DNA of 12,528 nt from Alphaproteobacteria bacterium (GTDB lineage: Bacteria; Pseudomonadota; Alphaproteobacteria; ATCC43930; CGMCC-115725). Below, one piece after another: positions 6,460 through 12,528 of this stretch (within the stretch, counting starts at the first letter, position 1; every line of letters begins with the position of its first letter). The translations under genes and the position numbers were made by a program. The notes below the pieces were generated by a model. That model searched no databases. It saw only the letters and a program-made list of their open reading frames with translations, and had not been told where the DNA came from. The DNA is taken from NCBI GenBank assembly GCA_019237175.1, contig JAFAHP010000660.1, positions 1 to 12,528 on the forward strand, given 5' to 3'.

Positions 6460-6575
6460 TGCTTCGAGCAATTAGGTTTCACCGAAACCTGGCCGACATG
6501 CATTTTTAGAAAATTCTATCATAACGCGTGGCCCAAAATCACCGTGTCCTCCGCTCCGCGCGACCGGAGCGTTTT
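6460..6575 (+). ncRNA. Candidate stress-induced small RNA of about 115 nt
   Basis: The candidate is bounded by the EcfG-like promoter (6428-6453) and a hairpin CGCTCCG (6552-6558) / CGGAGCG (6565-6571) followed by TTTT (6572-6575). It would contain two upstream stem-loops (6474-6490 and TAGAA-AA-TTCTA) and TCCTCC (6547-6552), which is complementary to a ribosome-binding site and is partly built into the terminator stem. Anti-Shine-Dalgarno sequences of this sort are known in rhizobial small RNAs. The alternative is a leader with an attenuator for the permease gene. The T run is only four bases. Confidence 0.3.
6474..6490. promoter_or_regulatory. Perfect inverted repeat, possible operator
   Basis: AGGTTTC (6474-6480) and GAAACCT (6484-6490) are exact reverse complements around ACC. 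It may be a protein-binding site between the divergent genes or a hairpin in a transcript. Confidence 0.45.
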
Positions 6576-6750
6576 GGTGCGGCAGCGTTCTAGTTCTTGC
6601 AGGTGATGTGATTGATCAGGAAGTTGGGTCTGAGCAGGCAGCGCGCGATTTGCATGATCACCGAACGGCCATCACTCTGGATCACGCGATGCAGGACCGG
6701 AGCTGAGCGCGGCGCGCGCTCCAAGCGTCAACCCGGAGCGAGGGATTAGG

Positions 6751-8730
6751 ATGGCCAGCGAGATCCGACCGTCGAACGACAGCCCGCTTGTCGTCAGTGA
6801 AAGCGGCCTCTCCTATATGCTGGTCTTTCTATCGTCAGGGTTGATTGTCGCGATCCTGTATTTCGCTTCTAACATCATCGTCCCGATCACCCTTGCGGTG
6901 CTTTTGAGCTTTCTGCTGTTGCCGGCTGTGCGTGCACTGCGCCGTTGGCGGGTGGGGCGAGTAACCGCGGTGGCGATCACGGTGCTTATCACCTTCACCG
7001 TCATATCGGGCTTTGGAGCGGTGGTCGTCAGGGAAATCTCCTCACTCGCGCAAGACCTTCCCGCATACCGGGAGAACCTTGAAGCCAAAGTTCGCACCCT
7101 CCCCGAGGTCATCCCCGGCGGAGGAGTCCTGCACCGTGCCGCGACAATACTAAACGATCTCCGCAACCAGCTGACAAACTTGGAATTACGTACACCGGCG
7201 GAGAGCCTTTCGCACGCGGGGAGCGCTAGCGCCGAGCCGACAAAACCGATCCCGGTCGAGATACGGCAACCCCCTCTCGAACCGCTCCAACTCGTGGAGA
7301 GCATTATCGGACCGTTGCTGCAGCCACTCACAATCGCCGGCCTCGTGATCGTTTTTGTTGTGATGATCTTGCTGGACTGGGAAGACCTGCGCGATCGGGT
7401 GATCCGGCTGGCTGGGCGCCGCGACCTGTATCGCACCACCCAAGCTATGAGTGACGCGGCAGAGCGAGTCAGCCAGTATCTGAGGCGTCAGCTGATTGTC
7501 AATCTGACCTGCGGCGTGCCAATCGGCATCGGTTTGACCGTGATCGGAATTCCGAACGCCGCGTTATGGGCGATCTTTGTGGTGTTGCTACGCTTTGTTC
7601 CGTATCTCGGGATCATCATCGCAGCCAGTTTCCCGCTTGCTCTTTCCATCGCAGTCGCGCCAGGGTGGACATTGTTGGTTGAGACAACCGCGCTCTTCGT
7701 GGTGGTTGAGTTGATCGTCGCGAATTTGGTGGAACCTCGGGTTTACGGTGCCGGCGCCGGCTTGTCGCCGGTCGCATTGATCGTGGCCGCGGTGTTCTGG
7801 ACGTGGCTATGGGGACCGATAGGGCTGTTGTTGTCGACGCCGCTGACCGCCTGCCTTGTGGTGCTAGGCCGGCATGTGCGACATCTCGAATTCCTCGATG
7901 TGATGCTCGGTAACGAACCTGTCTTGACACCGCAGGAAACCTTTTACCAGCGGTTGTTGGCGAAGGATTCCGATGAGGCCTCAGAGCAAGCCGAAGAGTT
8001 TGCCAGGGACGGATCCATTCCGGAGTTTCTAGATGAGGTCGCCATCCCAGCCCTGAAGAGGGCGCAGGCCGACAGTGACCGTGGGGCGTTATCCGCCAGG
8101 CAGCGTGCCGAGATAAAGGAGGCGGTTGCGGCGCTTCTCGAAAACCTCGGCGACAATGTAATTGAACAAGGTACCACGGCGGATCACTCACTTCGGCCGA
8201 CGACCGCAATCGTCCCGAGGATTTGTTGCGTGGCGGGCCGCAATGAGCTCGATCTGGCCGCGGCGCTGTTGCTGGTGCACCTTCTGCCTCCCGCAAACCG
8301 CGTCGGAACGTTGGAAGCGCTTTCTGCCGACGTACTGCTGTCCGACACCGCTGATCCGAGCGCCTTGGACGACGCGAGATTGATTTGTCTCTCGCTGATC
8401 AGTACGAGCACCCCAACGCAGGTTCGCTATCTCCTCCGGCGAGTTCAACGACGTGCCGGCCGCGCCGTAATAATGGTCGGATTGTGGGGGGCGCTGCCCG
8501 ACGAACTTGCTGCTGCGCGGGAGACGATTGTTAGCTCGGTCGACATCGTAGCAACCCTGCGCGATGCGGCTGCGAAAGTGCTTGCTTTCGCAGACAGTTC
8601 GGGAATTAGCCCCATTCCGCCACCAGCCCTGACCTTACCCGAAGCCGCGAAGACGCCGCAGCCGGCTATACAACGGGAAAGCCTGGCAGACGCCAACGAG
8701 GAACAACCGCATAATGCTTGCGACGATTAG
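6751..8730 (+). CDS. AI-2E family permease with long cytoplasmic C-terminal domain
   Basis: This encodes 659 residues. AGGG lies 6 bases before ATG 6751. Residues 20-375 are an AI-2E/UPF0118 (PerM-type) membrane protein: hydrophobic pairs at about 21-60 and 71-95, a soluble segment about 96-185 with a Pro-rich insert, then helices at about 189-209, 250-268, 271-301, 306-328 and 340-372. Family landmarks include LRFVPYLG (280-287), NLVEPRVYG (325-333) and LSPVALIVAAVFW. Members export small molecules or act as ion antiporters; the substrate here cannot be told. Typical members stop near 350-380 residues. This one continues with about 280 cytoplasmic residues: a helical part (about 395-470) and an alpha/beta part (about 488-613) with strands RICCVAGRNE, ARLICLSLI and AVIMVGLWG. 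That order resembles a cobalamin-binding-type Rossmann domain. The cobalt-ligand motif DxHxxG is absent. The last 40 residues are Pro/Ala-rich. Confidence 0.93.
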   Translation: MASEIRPSNDSPLVVSESGLSYMLVFLSSGLIVAILYFASNIIVPITLAVLLSFLLLPAVRALRRWRVGRVTAVAITVLITFTVISGFGAVVVREISSLAQDLPAYRENLEAKVRTLPEVIPGGGVLHRAATILNDLRNQLTNLELRTPAESLSHAGSASAEPTKPIPVEIRQPPLEPLQLVESIIGPLLQPLTIAGLVIVFVVMILLDWEDLRDRVIRLAGRRDLYRTTQAMSDAAERVSQYLRRQLIVNLTCGVPIGIGLTVIGIPNAALWAIFVVLLRFVPYLGIIIAASFPLALSIAVAPGWTLLVETTALFVVVELIVANLVEPRVYGAGAGLSPVALIVAAVFWTWLWGPIGLLLSTPLTACLVVLGRHVRHLEFLDVMLGNEPVLTPQETFYQRLLAKDSDEASEQAEEFARDGSIPEFLDEVAIPALKRAQADSDRGALSARQRAEIKEAVAALLENLGDNVIEQGTTADHSLRPTTAIVPRICCVAGRNELDLAAALLLVHLLPPANRVGTLEALSADVLLSDTADPSALDDARLICLSLISTSTPTQVRYLLRRVQRRAGRAVIMVGLWGALPDELAAARETIVSSVDIVATLRDAAAKVLAFADSSGISPIPPPALTLPEAAKTPQPAIQRESLADANEEQPHNACDD

Positions 8731-8817
8731 ACCGATTATAGCAGAGAACGCAATTTTGGCGAAGTCGGCATGGAGATCGGCTGTTAGCCAAAGTGCCAGA
8801 GCTCCGATAGCGAACAC
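8635..8817 (-). CDS. Possible small membrane protein or remnant, antisense to permease 3' end
   Basis: This frame reads 60 residues from GTG 8817. Residues 2-42 look genuinely membrane-like (FAIGALALWLTADLHADF, then a second helix with IIGLIVASIMRLFLV), forming two helices around an acidic loop. From about residue 43 the sequence is the mirror of the permease tail and looks unselected. A stop codon lies two codons upstream of the GTG and there is no clear ribosome-binding site, so this may be a remnant of a longer gene. The overlap with the permease 3' end covers about 96 bp. Confidence 0.3.
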   Translation of the reverse strand: MFAIGALALWLTADLHADFAKIAFSAIIGLIVASIMRLFLVGVCQAFPLYSRLRRLRGFG

Positions 8818-8836
8818 GTGGTCCTACAGGGTTGTC

Positions 8837-8886
8837 CAGTAACATGTAGTAATTTTTGTAGAATTTATTGCAGTAACAAATAGTAA
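8837..8886. repeat. Two 16-bp direct repeats CAGTAACANNTAGTAA, 34-bp period
   Basis: CAGTAACATGTAGTAA (8837-8852) and CAGTAACAAATAGTAA (8871-8886) differ only at the two central bases. Within each, the AGTAA core occurs twice 10 bp apart, so four cores lie on helically related positions. The block is much more AT-rich than its surroundings. It looks like a cooperative binding site. Confidence 0.75.
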
Positions 8887-8971
8887 CAATTTGTGAAAGC
8901 TATCCATGCATGTAAAAGCACCTATGAGAAAGCCCGAGAATTCATGAAGAGAGTGCGGCGCAATCAACCTC

Positions 8972-8996
8972 GGAACCAACTAACAGGAGGCGTGTT
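8972..8996 (+). promoter_or_regulatory. EcfG-type promoter before the DUF3309 gene
   Basis: GGAAC (8972-8976), a 16-bp spacer, and TGTT (8993-8996). The predicted transcript start is about 30 bp before ATG 9035, and the same transcript could cover the gene at 9238. Confidence 0.55.
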
Positions 8997-9034
8997 GACG
9001 TCGATGGTGACCTTAGAGTTGTGAGTGTGAGACG

Positions 9035-9190
9035 ATGCTTGGCACAATCCTGGTGATCATTCTGATCCTATTGCTGATCGGTGGACTGCCGACATGGCCC
9101 TATAGCGCCGGCTGGGGCTATTATCCGACCGGTGGATTTGGTCTCCTGCTGATCATAGTAATAGTCCTATTGGTCGCTGGGAGGATATGA
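9035..9190 (+). CDS. DUF3309 family small membrane protein
   Basis: This encodes 51 residues. Two hydrophobic helices (TILVIILILLLIGGL, and FGLLLIIVIVLLVAG) flank a conserved aromatic loop, PTWPYSAGWGYYPTGG, followed by the ending GRI. This is the standard DUF3309 layout and normal length. DUF3309 proteins are small inner-membrane proteins abundant in rhizobia; their function is not known, though they are often among stress-induced genes. The ribosome-binding sequence is weak (GTGAGA just upstream of ATG 9035). An EcfG-type promoter precedes it, and the YflT-like gene follows after 47 bp, so the two may form an operon. Confidence 0.92.
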   Translation: MLGTILVIILILLLIGGLPTWPYSAGWGYYPTGGFGLLLIIVIVLLVAGRI

Positions 9191-9237
9191 CCGCGAGACC
9201 CGCCGTCTGAGAGGCACAGTGCGGATACGAGGGTGCA

Positions 9238-9804
9238 ATGGAGACTTCAACGATCCGCGAGGCCGTGGCGGTTTTCGACGACCCACAGAAGCTTGAACGC
9301 GCGATGTCCGAATTGCAGAGCAACGGCATCGATCGCGCCAACCTCAGTTTGCTGGCGCATACTTCGCTGGCAAAACATCTCCCCCCTGATACGCACAGTC
9401 TCGCCGATGATCCCGACACGCCGCGCGAAGCTGCTGTGAGCGACACCGATCTGCGTCAGGAACGCGTCCTCGGGACTAGCCTCGTCGCGACGATAGCCGC
9501 GCTGGCTGCAGCCGGGTTCACCGTGGCAACCGGTGGCGTCGCAGCGGCGGTAATCGCAGCCGCGGTTGCGGCAGGCGGCGCCGGGGCGGTTGGCGCTCTC
9601 GTGGGGCGCAGGCTGGGCGAGGACGAGGAAGCATTTCTTGAAACGCAACTGGCGCACGGCGGGGTTCTCCTATGGGTGCGTACGCCGGATGCCGATACGG
9701 AGCGGCGCGCAATCGACGTGCTACGCGGCCATTCATCGTATGTGCGTCTGCATGACTTGCCGGCGGCACCCATGCCTCTGTCGGCTCAGGATCACCCAGG
9801 CTAG
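9238..9804 (+). CDS. YflT-like general stress protein with glycine-rich membrane segment
   Basis: This encodes 188 residues. GAGGG lies 5 bases before ATG 9238. The N-terminal block (about 5-40: REAVAVFDDPQKLERAMSEL followed by GIDRANLSLLA) matches the general-stress domain known from YflT/GSP17M, an alpha/beta module. A charged, Asp-rich linker (about 48-76) leads to a very Ala/Gly-rich hydrophobic segment (about 79-122, e.g. GGVAAAVIAAAVAAGGAGAV). This could form one long or two short glycine-zipper helices. The C-terminal part (about 126-175: LAHGGVLLWVRTPDADTE, then AIDVLRGH) gives another strand-helix unit like the N-terminal one. The architecture is common in rhizobial stress proteins; the activity is unknown. 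It follows DUF3309 in the same direction. Confidence 0.85.
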   Translation: METSTIREAVAVFDDPQKLERAMSELQSNGIDRANLSLLAHTSLAKHLPPDTHSLADDPDTPREAAVSDTDLRQERVLGTSLVATIAALAAAGFTVATGGVAAAVIAAAVAAGGAGAVGALVGRRLGEDEEAFLETQLAHGGVLLWVRTPDADTERRAIDVLRGHSSYVRLHDLPAAPMPLSAQDHPG

Positions 9805-9836
9805 AACTCGAGAGCGCGCGAAGACCAGAACTCGAG
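9803..9836. repeat. 10-bp direct repeat AGAACTCGAG, two copies
   Basis: Perfect copies lie at 9803-9812 and 9827-9836 (24-bp period). The first begins inside the stop codon of the YflT-like gene. The period is slightly more than two helical turns, so a binding site is possible, but chance duplication is also plausible. Confidence 0.5.
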
Positions 9837-9891
9837 TGCGTGTGACTCATTTCCGCCGCCGGTCGCTTCCGCGCGGCGACAGCTGAAGCTT

Positions 9892-9915
9892 GTGGCTGCG
9901 CGTTCGCGAAGCCAC
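9892..9915. other. Stem-loop in the leader of the antiporter gene
   Basis: GTGGCT (9892-9897) pairs with AGCCAC (9910-9915); inside it CGCG pairs with CGCG around a tight loop, with one G/A mismatch. There is no T run on either side, so a leader structure or a Rho-dependent stop is more likely than an intrinsic terminator. Confidence 0.4.
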
Positions 9916-9965
9916 GCAGGTGCGCCGCTCTCGGATACCGACCAATTCGTCTGAACCGACCCTGA

Positions 9966-12335
9966 ATGTTAAACGTGTCTCACCGCCTCCGGTCGGCACT
10001 GCCGGCGATCCTCCCGATCTGCCTGGTGCCGGCGGCGGGATTTGCCGCCGGCACAGGGTCTCCCGGGGCTTCCGCAGCCGTTTTTCTGGCCCAGGTGATT
10101 GCGCTGCTCGTTTGCGGAAGAGTAATCGGCGAGTTCATGCAGCGCATCGGCCAACCCGCGGTAATGGGCCAAATTGTCGCCGGCATTTTGCTCGGCCCTT
10201 CGGTACTTGGCGCCCTCTGGCCTGGGTTTCAGCGCGTCTTGTTTCCGACCAGCCCGGAACAGCGGGCAATGATCGAAGCGGTCGCACAATTAGGCATTTT
10301 GCTGCTACTGCTTCAGACCGGCATGCGAACCGATTTGTCGATTATCCGGCGCTCGAGAAAGACCGCCTTCGCCGTATCGATCGTCGGGATCGCCATACCC
10401 TTCGTTGGCGGCTTTCTCACAGGTCAGGTTCTGCCGGATGCAATCCTCCCTAATCCGGACAAGCGGCTCATCACTGCTTTGTTTCTCGGCACCGCTTTAT
10501 CGATCTCGTCGGTACAGATCGTCGCGCGGGTTGTGCAGGAGGTCGGGTTCCTGCGCCGCACCGTTGGCCAAGTGATAATCGCTTCGGCAATTCTCGAGGA
10601 CACGATCGGCTGGATCATCATCTCGGTTACCCTGGGGCTCGCTCGGCATGGTGAAATCGATCTAGCGTCGATAGCGCAGAGCGTTGTCGGGACGGCGCTG
10701 TTTTTGGTTCTCAGTTTCACAATCGGCCGGCATTTGGTTTTTCGCCTGATCAGGTGGACAAACGACACATTTGTCAGCGAAGTCCCGGTCGTCACGGCGA
10801 TTCTGGTGGTCGCCGGGCTGATGGCGCTGGTCACTTATGAGATCGGCGTCCATACCGTGCTCGGTGCGTTTGTCGCGGGCATCCTGGTTGGGCAGTCGCC
10901 GCTACTCACGCGTCACATCGACGAGCAGCTCAATGGCCTGATTGTCGCACTGTTTATGCCGGTCTTTTTTGGGCTGGCAGGTTTGTCGACAAATCTCAGC
11001 GTTCTGGTCGATCCGAGGCTGATCCTTCTGTCGATCGGTCTCATCACGATTGCAAGTGTGGGCAAGTTTGCCGGCGCGTCCGTCGGCGGGCGCATCGGTG
11101 GAATGACCCCGGCGCAATCGCTTGCGCTCGGTTGCGGGATGAACGCGCGTGGTTCAACGGAAATCGTCGTCGCCTCGATCGGGCTCTCGATGGGTCTTCT
11201 CAACGAGTCTCTTTTTACGACGGTCGTCGCGATGGCCGTGGTGACGACGATGTCGATGCCGCCGATGCTGCGCTGGGCGCTGGCACGGCTGCCGACGACG
11301 CCCGAGGAGAGCGCACGATTGCAACGCGAGGAATTCGAAGCGAAAGGCTTTGTTTCCAATATCGAGCGCCTGTTGGTCACGGTCGATGCAAGCCCGAGCG
11401 GGCGACTGGCCTCACGCCTGATCGGGCTCCTTGCTGGCGCGCGGCGGATCCCAGCGACGGTGCTTCATTTGGAAGATACTACATCCGACGCATCCTCAGG
11501 GCAGGCAAAGCAGACCGAGCAAACCGAGGCCGTCATTAAGCAGAGCACAGATGCGGGCGACGAAGCTGCGCAGGCGTCGGAACGGCGGGGCGACCGGGCC
11601 GAGATTACAACTCGAAGAGAACAGCCCGGGGAGGAGGCCATCGACGCAGAGGCGAGGAAGGGGTACGGCCTGCTCGTCATCGGCCGCGAGCGCGCATCGG
11701 ATGGCAGCGCCTTTGACGAGCAGGTCATGCGCAGCGCGGTAAAATTTGGCGGCCCGTTTGCAATTGCGATCGCGCGGGGGATCGATCGGCAGGAAAAACT
11801 AGGGGTTGGGTTCAAGATCCTCGTCCCGGTTACCGGCACGGCGGTGTCGCGCCGCGGCGCCGAGCTCGCTATCGCATTGGCGCAGGCTTCACGCGCGTCG
11901 GTGACTGCGCTCCACATTGCCGATGACCGCAGGAGGCGCGTCTCGTGGGGACGCCAAGTGGGGGCAGCCATTGCTCCGATGAGTAGCGCCGATGCAATAA
12001 TCCGCGAGATCGTCCGCCTGGGTGATCATTATGGTGCCGAGGTGAAAGGCGTGGTGCGCCACACCCGCAGCCCGCAAGAGGCCATCCTCCACCAGCTCAA
12101 GGCGGCGGGTCACAATCTGCTGGTGATGGGCGTAAGCCCGCGCCCGGGGGAACAGCTTTTCTTCGGTCAGGTTCCGGCGGAGCTGCTCGAACGGGCGGAG
12201 TGCTCGATGCTGCTCGTCGCGAGCGAGCCGCCCTCGAACCTTGCACCGCAGCAACCCAGAGGCATTGCGGCGGCTGCAGTAGGCGGCAGCGCGGCTCACC
12301 GCGACAACCGGCCAGGCACGGCCGACACGGGCTGA
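9966..12335 (+). CDS. CPA2-family cation:proton antiporter with two C-terminal Usp-like domains
   Basis: This encodes 789 residues. ATG 9966 has no obvious ribosome-binding site, so initiation may be weak or leader-dependent. A signal-like N-terminus (about 1-28, ending in AAGFAA) precedes the antiporter domain (about 38-440). Landmarks: GQPAVMGQIVAGILLGPSVLG (63-82), LLLLLQTGM, the ion-site helix SAILEDTIGW with Glu211-Asp212, Lys367 in SVGKFAG, and GMNARGSTEI (391-400) typical of Kef/CHX-type exchangers. It should exchange Na+ or K+ for protons in the inner membrane. The tail has Usp-like domain 1 (about 466-605), interrupted by a charged Gln/Glu/Arg-rich insert (about 508-565), and Usp-like domain 2 (about 616-755). 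In domain 2 the usual nucleotide motif GxxG-9x-G(S/T) is altered (GVSPRPGEQLFFGQ), so ATP binding is doubtful. It is in the same direction as the YflT-like gene but 161 bp away. Confidence 0.94.
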   Translation: MLNVSHRLRSALPAILPICLVPAAGFAAGTGSPGASAAVFLAQVIALLVCGRVIGEFMQRIGQPAVMGQIVAGILLGPSVLGALWPGFQRVLFPTSPEQRAMIEAVAQLGILLLLLQTGMRTDLSIIRRSRKTAFAVSIVGIAIPFVGGFLTGQVLPDAILPNPDKRLITALFLGTALSISSVQIVARVVQEVGFLRRTVGQVIIASAILEDTIGWIIISVTLGLARHGEIDLASIAQSVVGTALFLVLSFTIGRHLVFRLIRWTNDTFVSEVPVVTAILVVAGLMALVTYEIGVHTVLGAFVAGILVGQSPLLTRHIDEQLNGLIVALFMPVFFGLAGLSTNLSVLVDPRLILLSIGLITIASVGKFAGASVGGRIGGMTPAQSLALGCGMNARGSTEIVVASIGLSMGLLNESLFTTVVAMAVVTTMSMPPMLRWALARLPTTPEESARLQREEFEAKGFVSNIERLLVTVDASPSGRLASRLIGLLAGARRIPATVLHLEDTTSDASSGQAKQTEQTEAVIKQSTDAGDEAAQASERRGDRAEITTRREQPGEEAIDAEARKGYGLLVIGRERASDGSAFDEQVMRSAVKFGGPFAIAIARGIDRQEKLGVGFKILVPVTGTAVSRRGAELAIALAQASRASVTALHIADDRRRRVSWGRQVGAAIAPMSSADAIIREIVRLGDHYGAEVKGVVRHTRSPQEAILHQLKAAGHNLLVMGVSPRPGEQLFFGQVPAELLERAECSMLLVASEPPSNLAPQQPRGIAAAAVGGSAAHRDNRPGTADTG

Positions 12336-12353
12336 ACAACCGCTCCGGTCGGA

Positions 12354-12528
12354 CTAGCCTCGCCCGAATAGCCGGCGCAGCTCGATCTTTGCCTGATCCA
12401 ATACCCGTCTGCGTTCCTGCGAAAGATTCTTTCCGGAACGGTTGATGTAAAAATTCAGCATCGACATTGCCGCCTGGTACGGGCCGGCCTTGCGTCGCTC
12501 GCTCGCTTCGGCGGAGGCTTTTAGAGAC
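12354..12528 (-). CDS. DUF3175 family protein, C-terminal part only
   Basis: The minus-strand frame ends at TAG (12356-12354) and runs off the right edge, giving 57 residues. The sequence SLKASAEASERRKAGPYQAA, then MSMLNFYINRSGKNL, and the end LRRLFGRG match the conserved C-terminus of DUF3175. These are small, basic, helical cytoplasmic proteins of unknown function found in rhizobia and other bacteria. The gene is convergent with the antiporter gene, with only 18 bp between stop codons and no strong terminator in the gap. Confidence 0.88.
   Translation of the reverse strand, partial: SLKASAEASERRKAGPYQAAMSMLNFYINRSGKNLSQERRRVLDQAKIELRRLFGRG

Larger units (their letters stand above)
6394..6750. 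other. Divergent intergenic region with structured elements
   Basis: This 357-bp region separates the kinase and permease genes. It contains an EcfG-like site at 6428-6453, PmeI palindrome GTTTAAAC (6451-6458), inverted repeat AGGTTTC-ACC-GAAACCT (6474-6490), a second small one TAGAA-AA-TTCTA, a G+C hairpin with T run (6552-6575), and a minus-strand short frame at 6590-6724. The length and structure are more than two simple promoters need. Confidence 0.6.
8731..9034. other. AT-rich intergenic region with repeats and a promoter
   Basis: The region holds the 5' part of a minus-strand membrane-protein-like frame (8635-8817), two 16-bp repeats (8837-8886) in a very AT-rich block, a few very short plus-strand frames without good initiation signals, and an EcfG-type promoter (8972-8996). 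Confidence 0.6.

Noticed and set aside
8935..9023. Very short plus-strand frames before DUF3309 (for example from ATG 8944)
   Set aside because: They overlap the promoter candidate, have basic random-like composition and poor initiation signals.

Overview
The window looks like alphaproteobacterial DNA of the order Hyphomicrobiales (rhizobial type, Bradyrhizobium/Rhodopseudomonas-like). This rests on the GC-rich codon use, DUF3309 and DUF3175 proteins, PRC-barrel proteins, and several promoter-like sites matching the EcfG general-stress sigma-factor pattern (GGAAC, 16-17 bp, CGTT or TGTT). The species cannot be named from the sequence.

Left end (1-1271): the 3' part of a tyrosine recombinase gene, a small unrecognised gene, and then the 3' half of a CAU-anticodon tRNA. 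That half has normal spacing but no 5' half. A fragment in this orientation, just beyond an integrase, is what the distal end of a tRNA-integrated element looks like. I infer that an element ends at about 1271 and lies to the left.

Middle-left (1272-3658): a two-helix membrane protein, a minus-strand PRC-barrel gene with a strong terminator hairpin, a broken CsbD-like gene, a 26-residue membrane peptide, and an exported protein whose PRC-barrel segment was recently duplicated in tandem (246-bp unit, two copies).

Centre (3937-8730): a minus-strand hybrid histidine kinase (three PAS domains, HisKA, HATPase, receiver) is divergent from an AI-2E-family permease with a long cytoplasmic tail resembling a cobalamin-binding-type Rossmann fold. 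The 357-bp region between them contains a possible stress-controlled small RNA or attenuated leader.

Right (8731-12528): a pair of spaced 16-bp repeats, an EcfG-like promoter, a DUF3309 membrane peptide, a YflT-like stress protein with a glycine-rich membrane segment, a CPA2 cation/proton antiporter with two Usp-like C-terminal domains, and the C-terminal end of a convergent DUF3175 gene.

Taken together, nearly everything to the right of the tRNA fragment belongs to families commonly found in the rhizobial general stress response (envelope, ion and osmotic stress). Four or five EcfG-like sites lie in front of these genes. I read the region as a general-stress accessory cluster beside an integration site. 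I see no CRISPR array, rRNA gene or complete insertion sequence.
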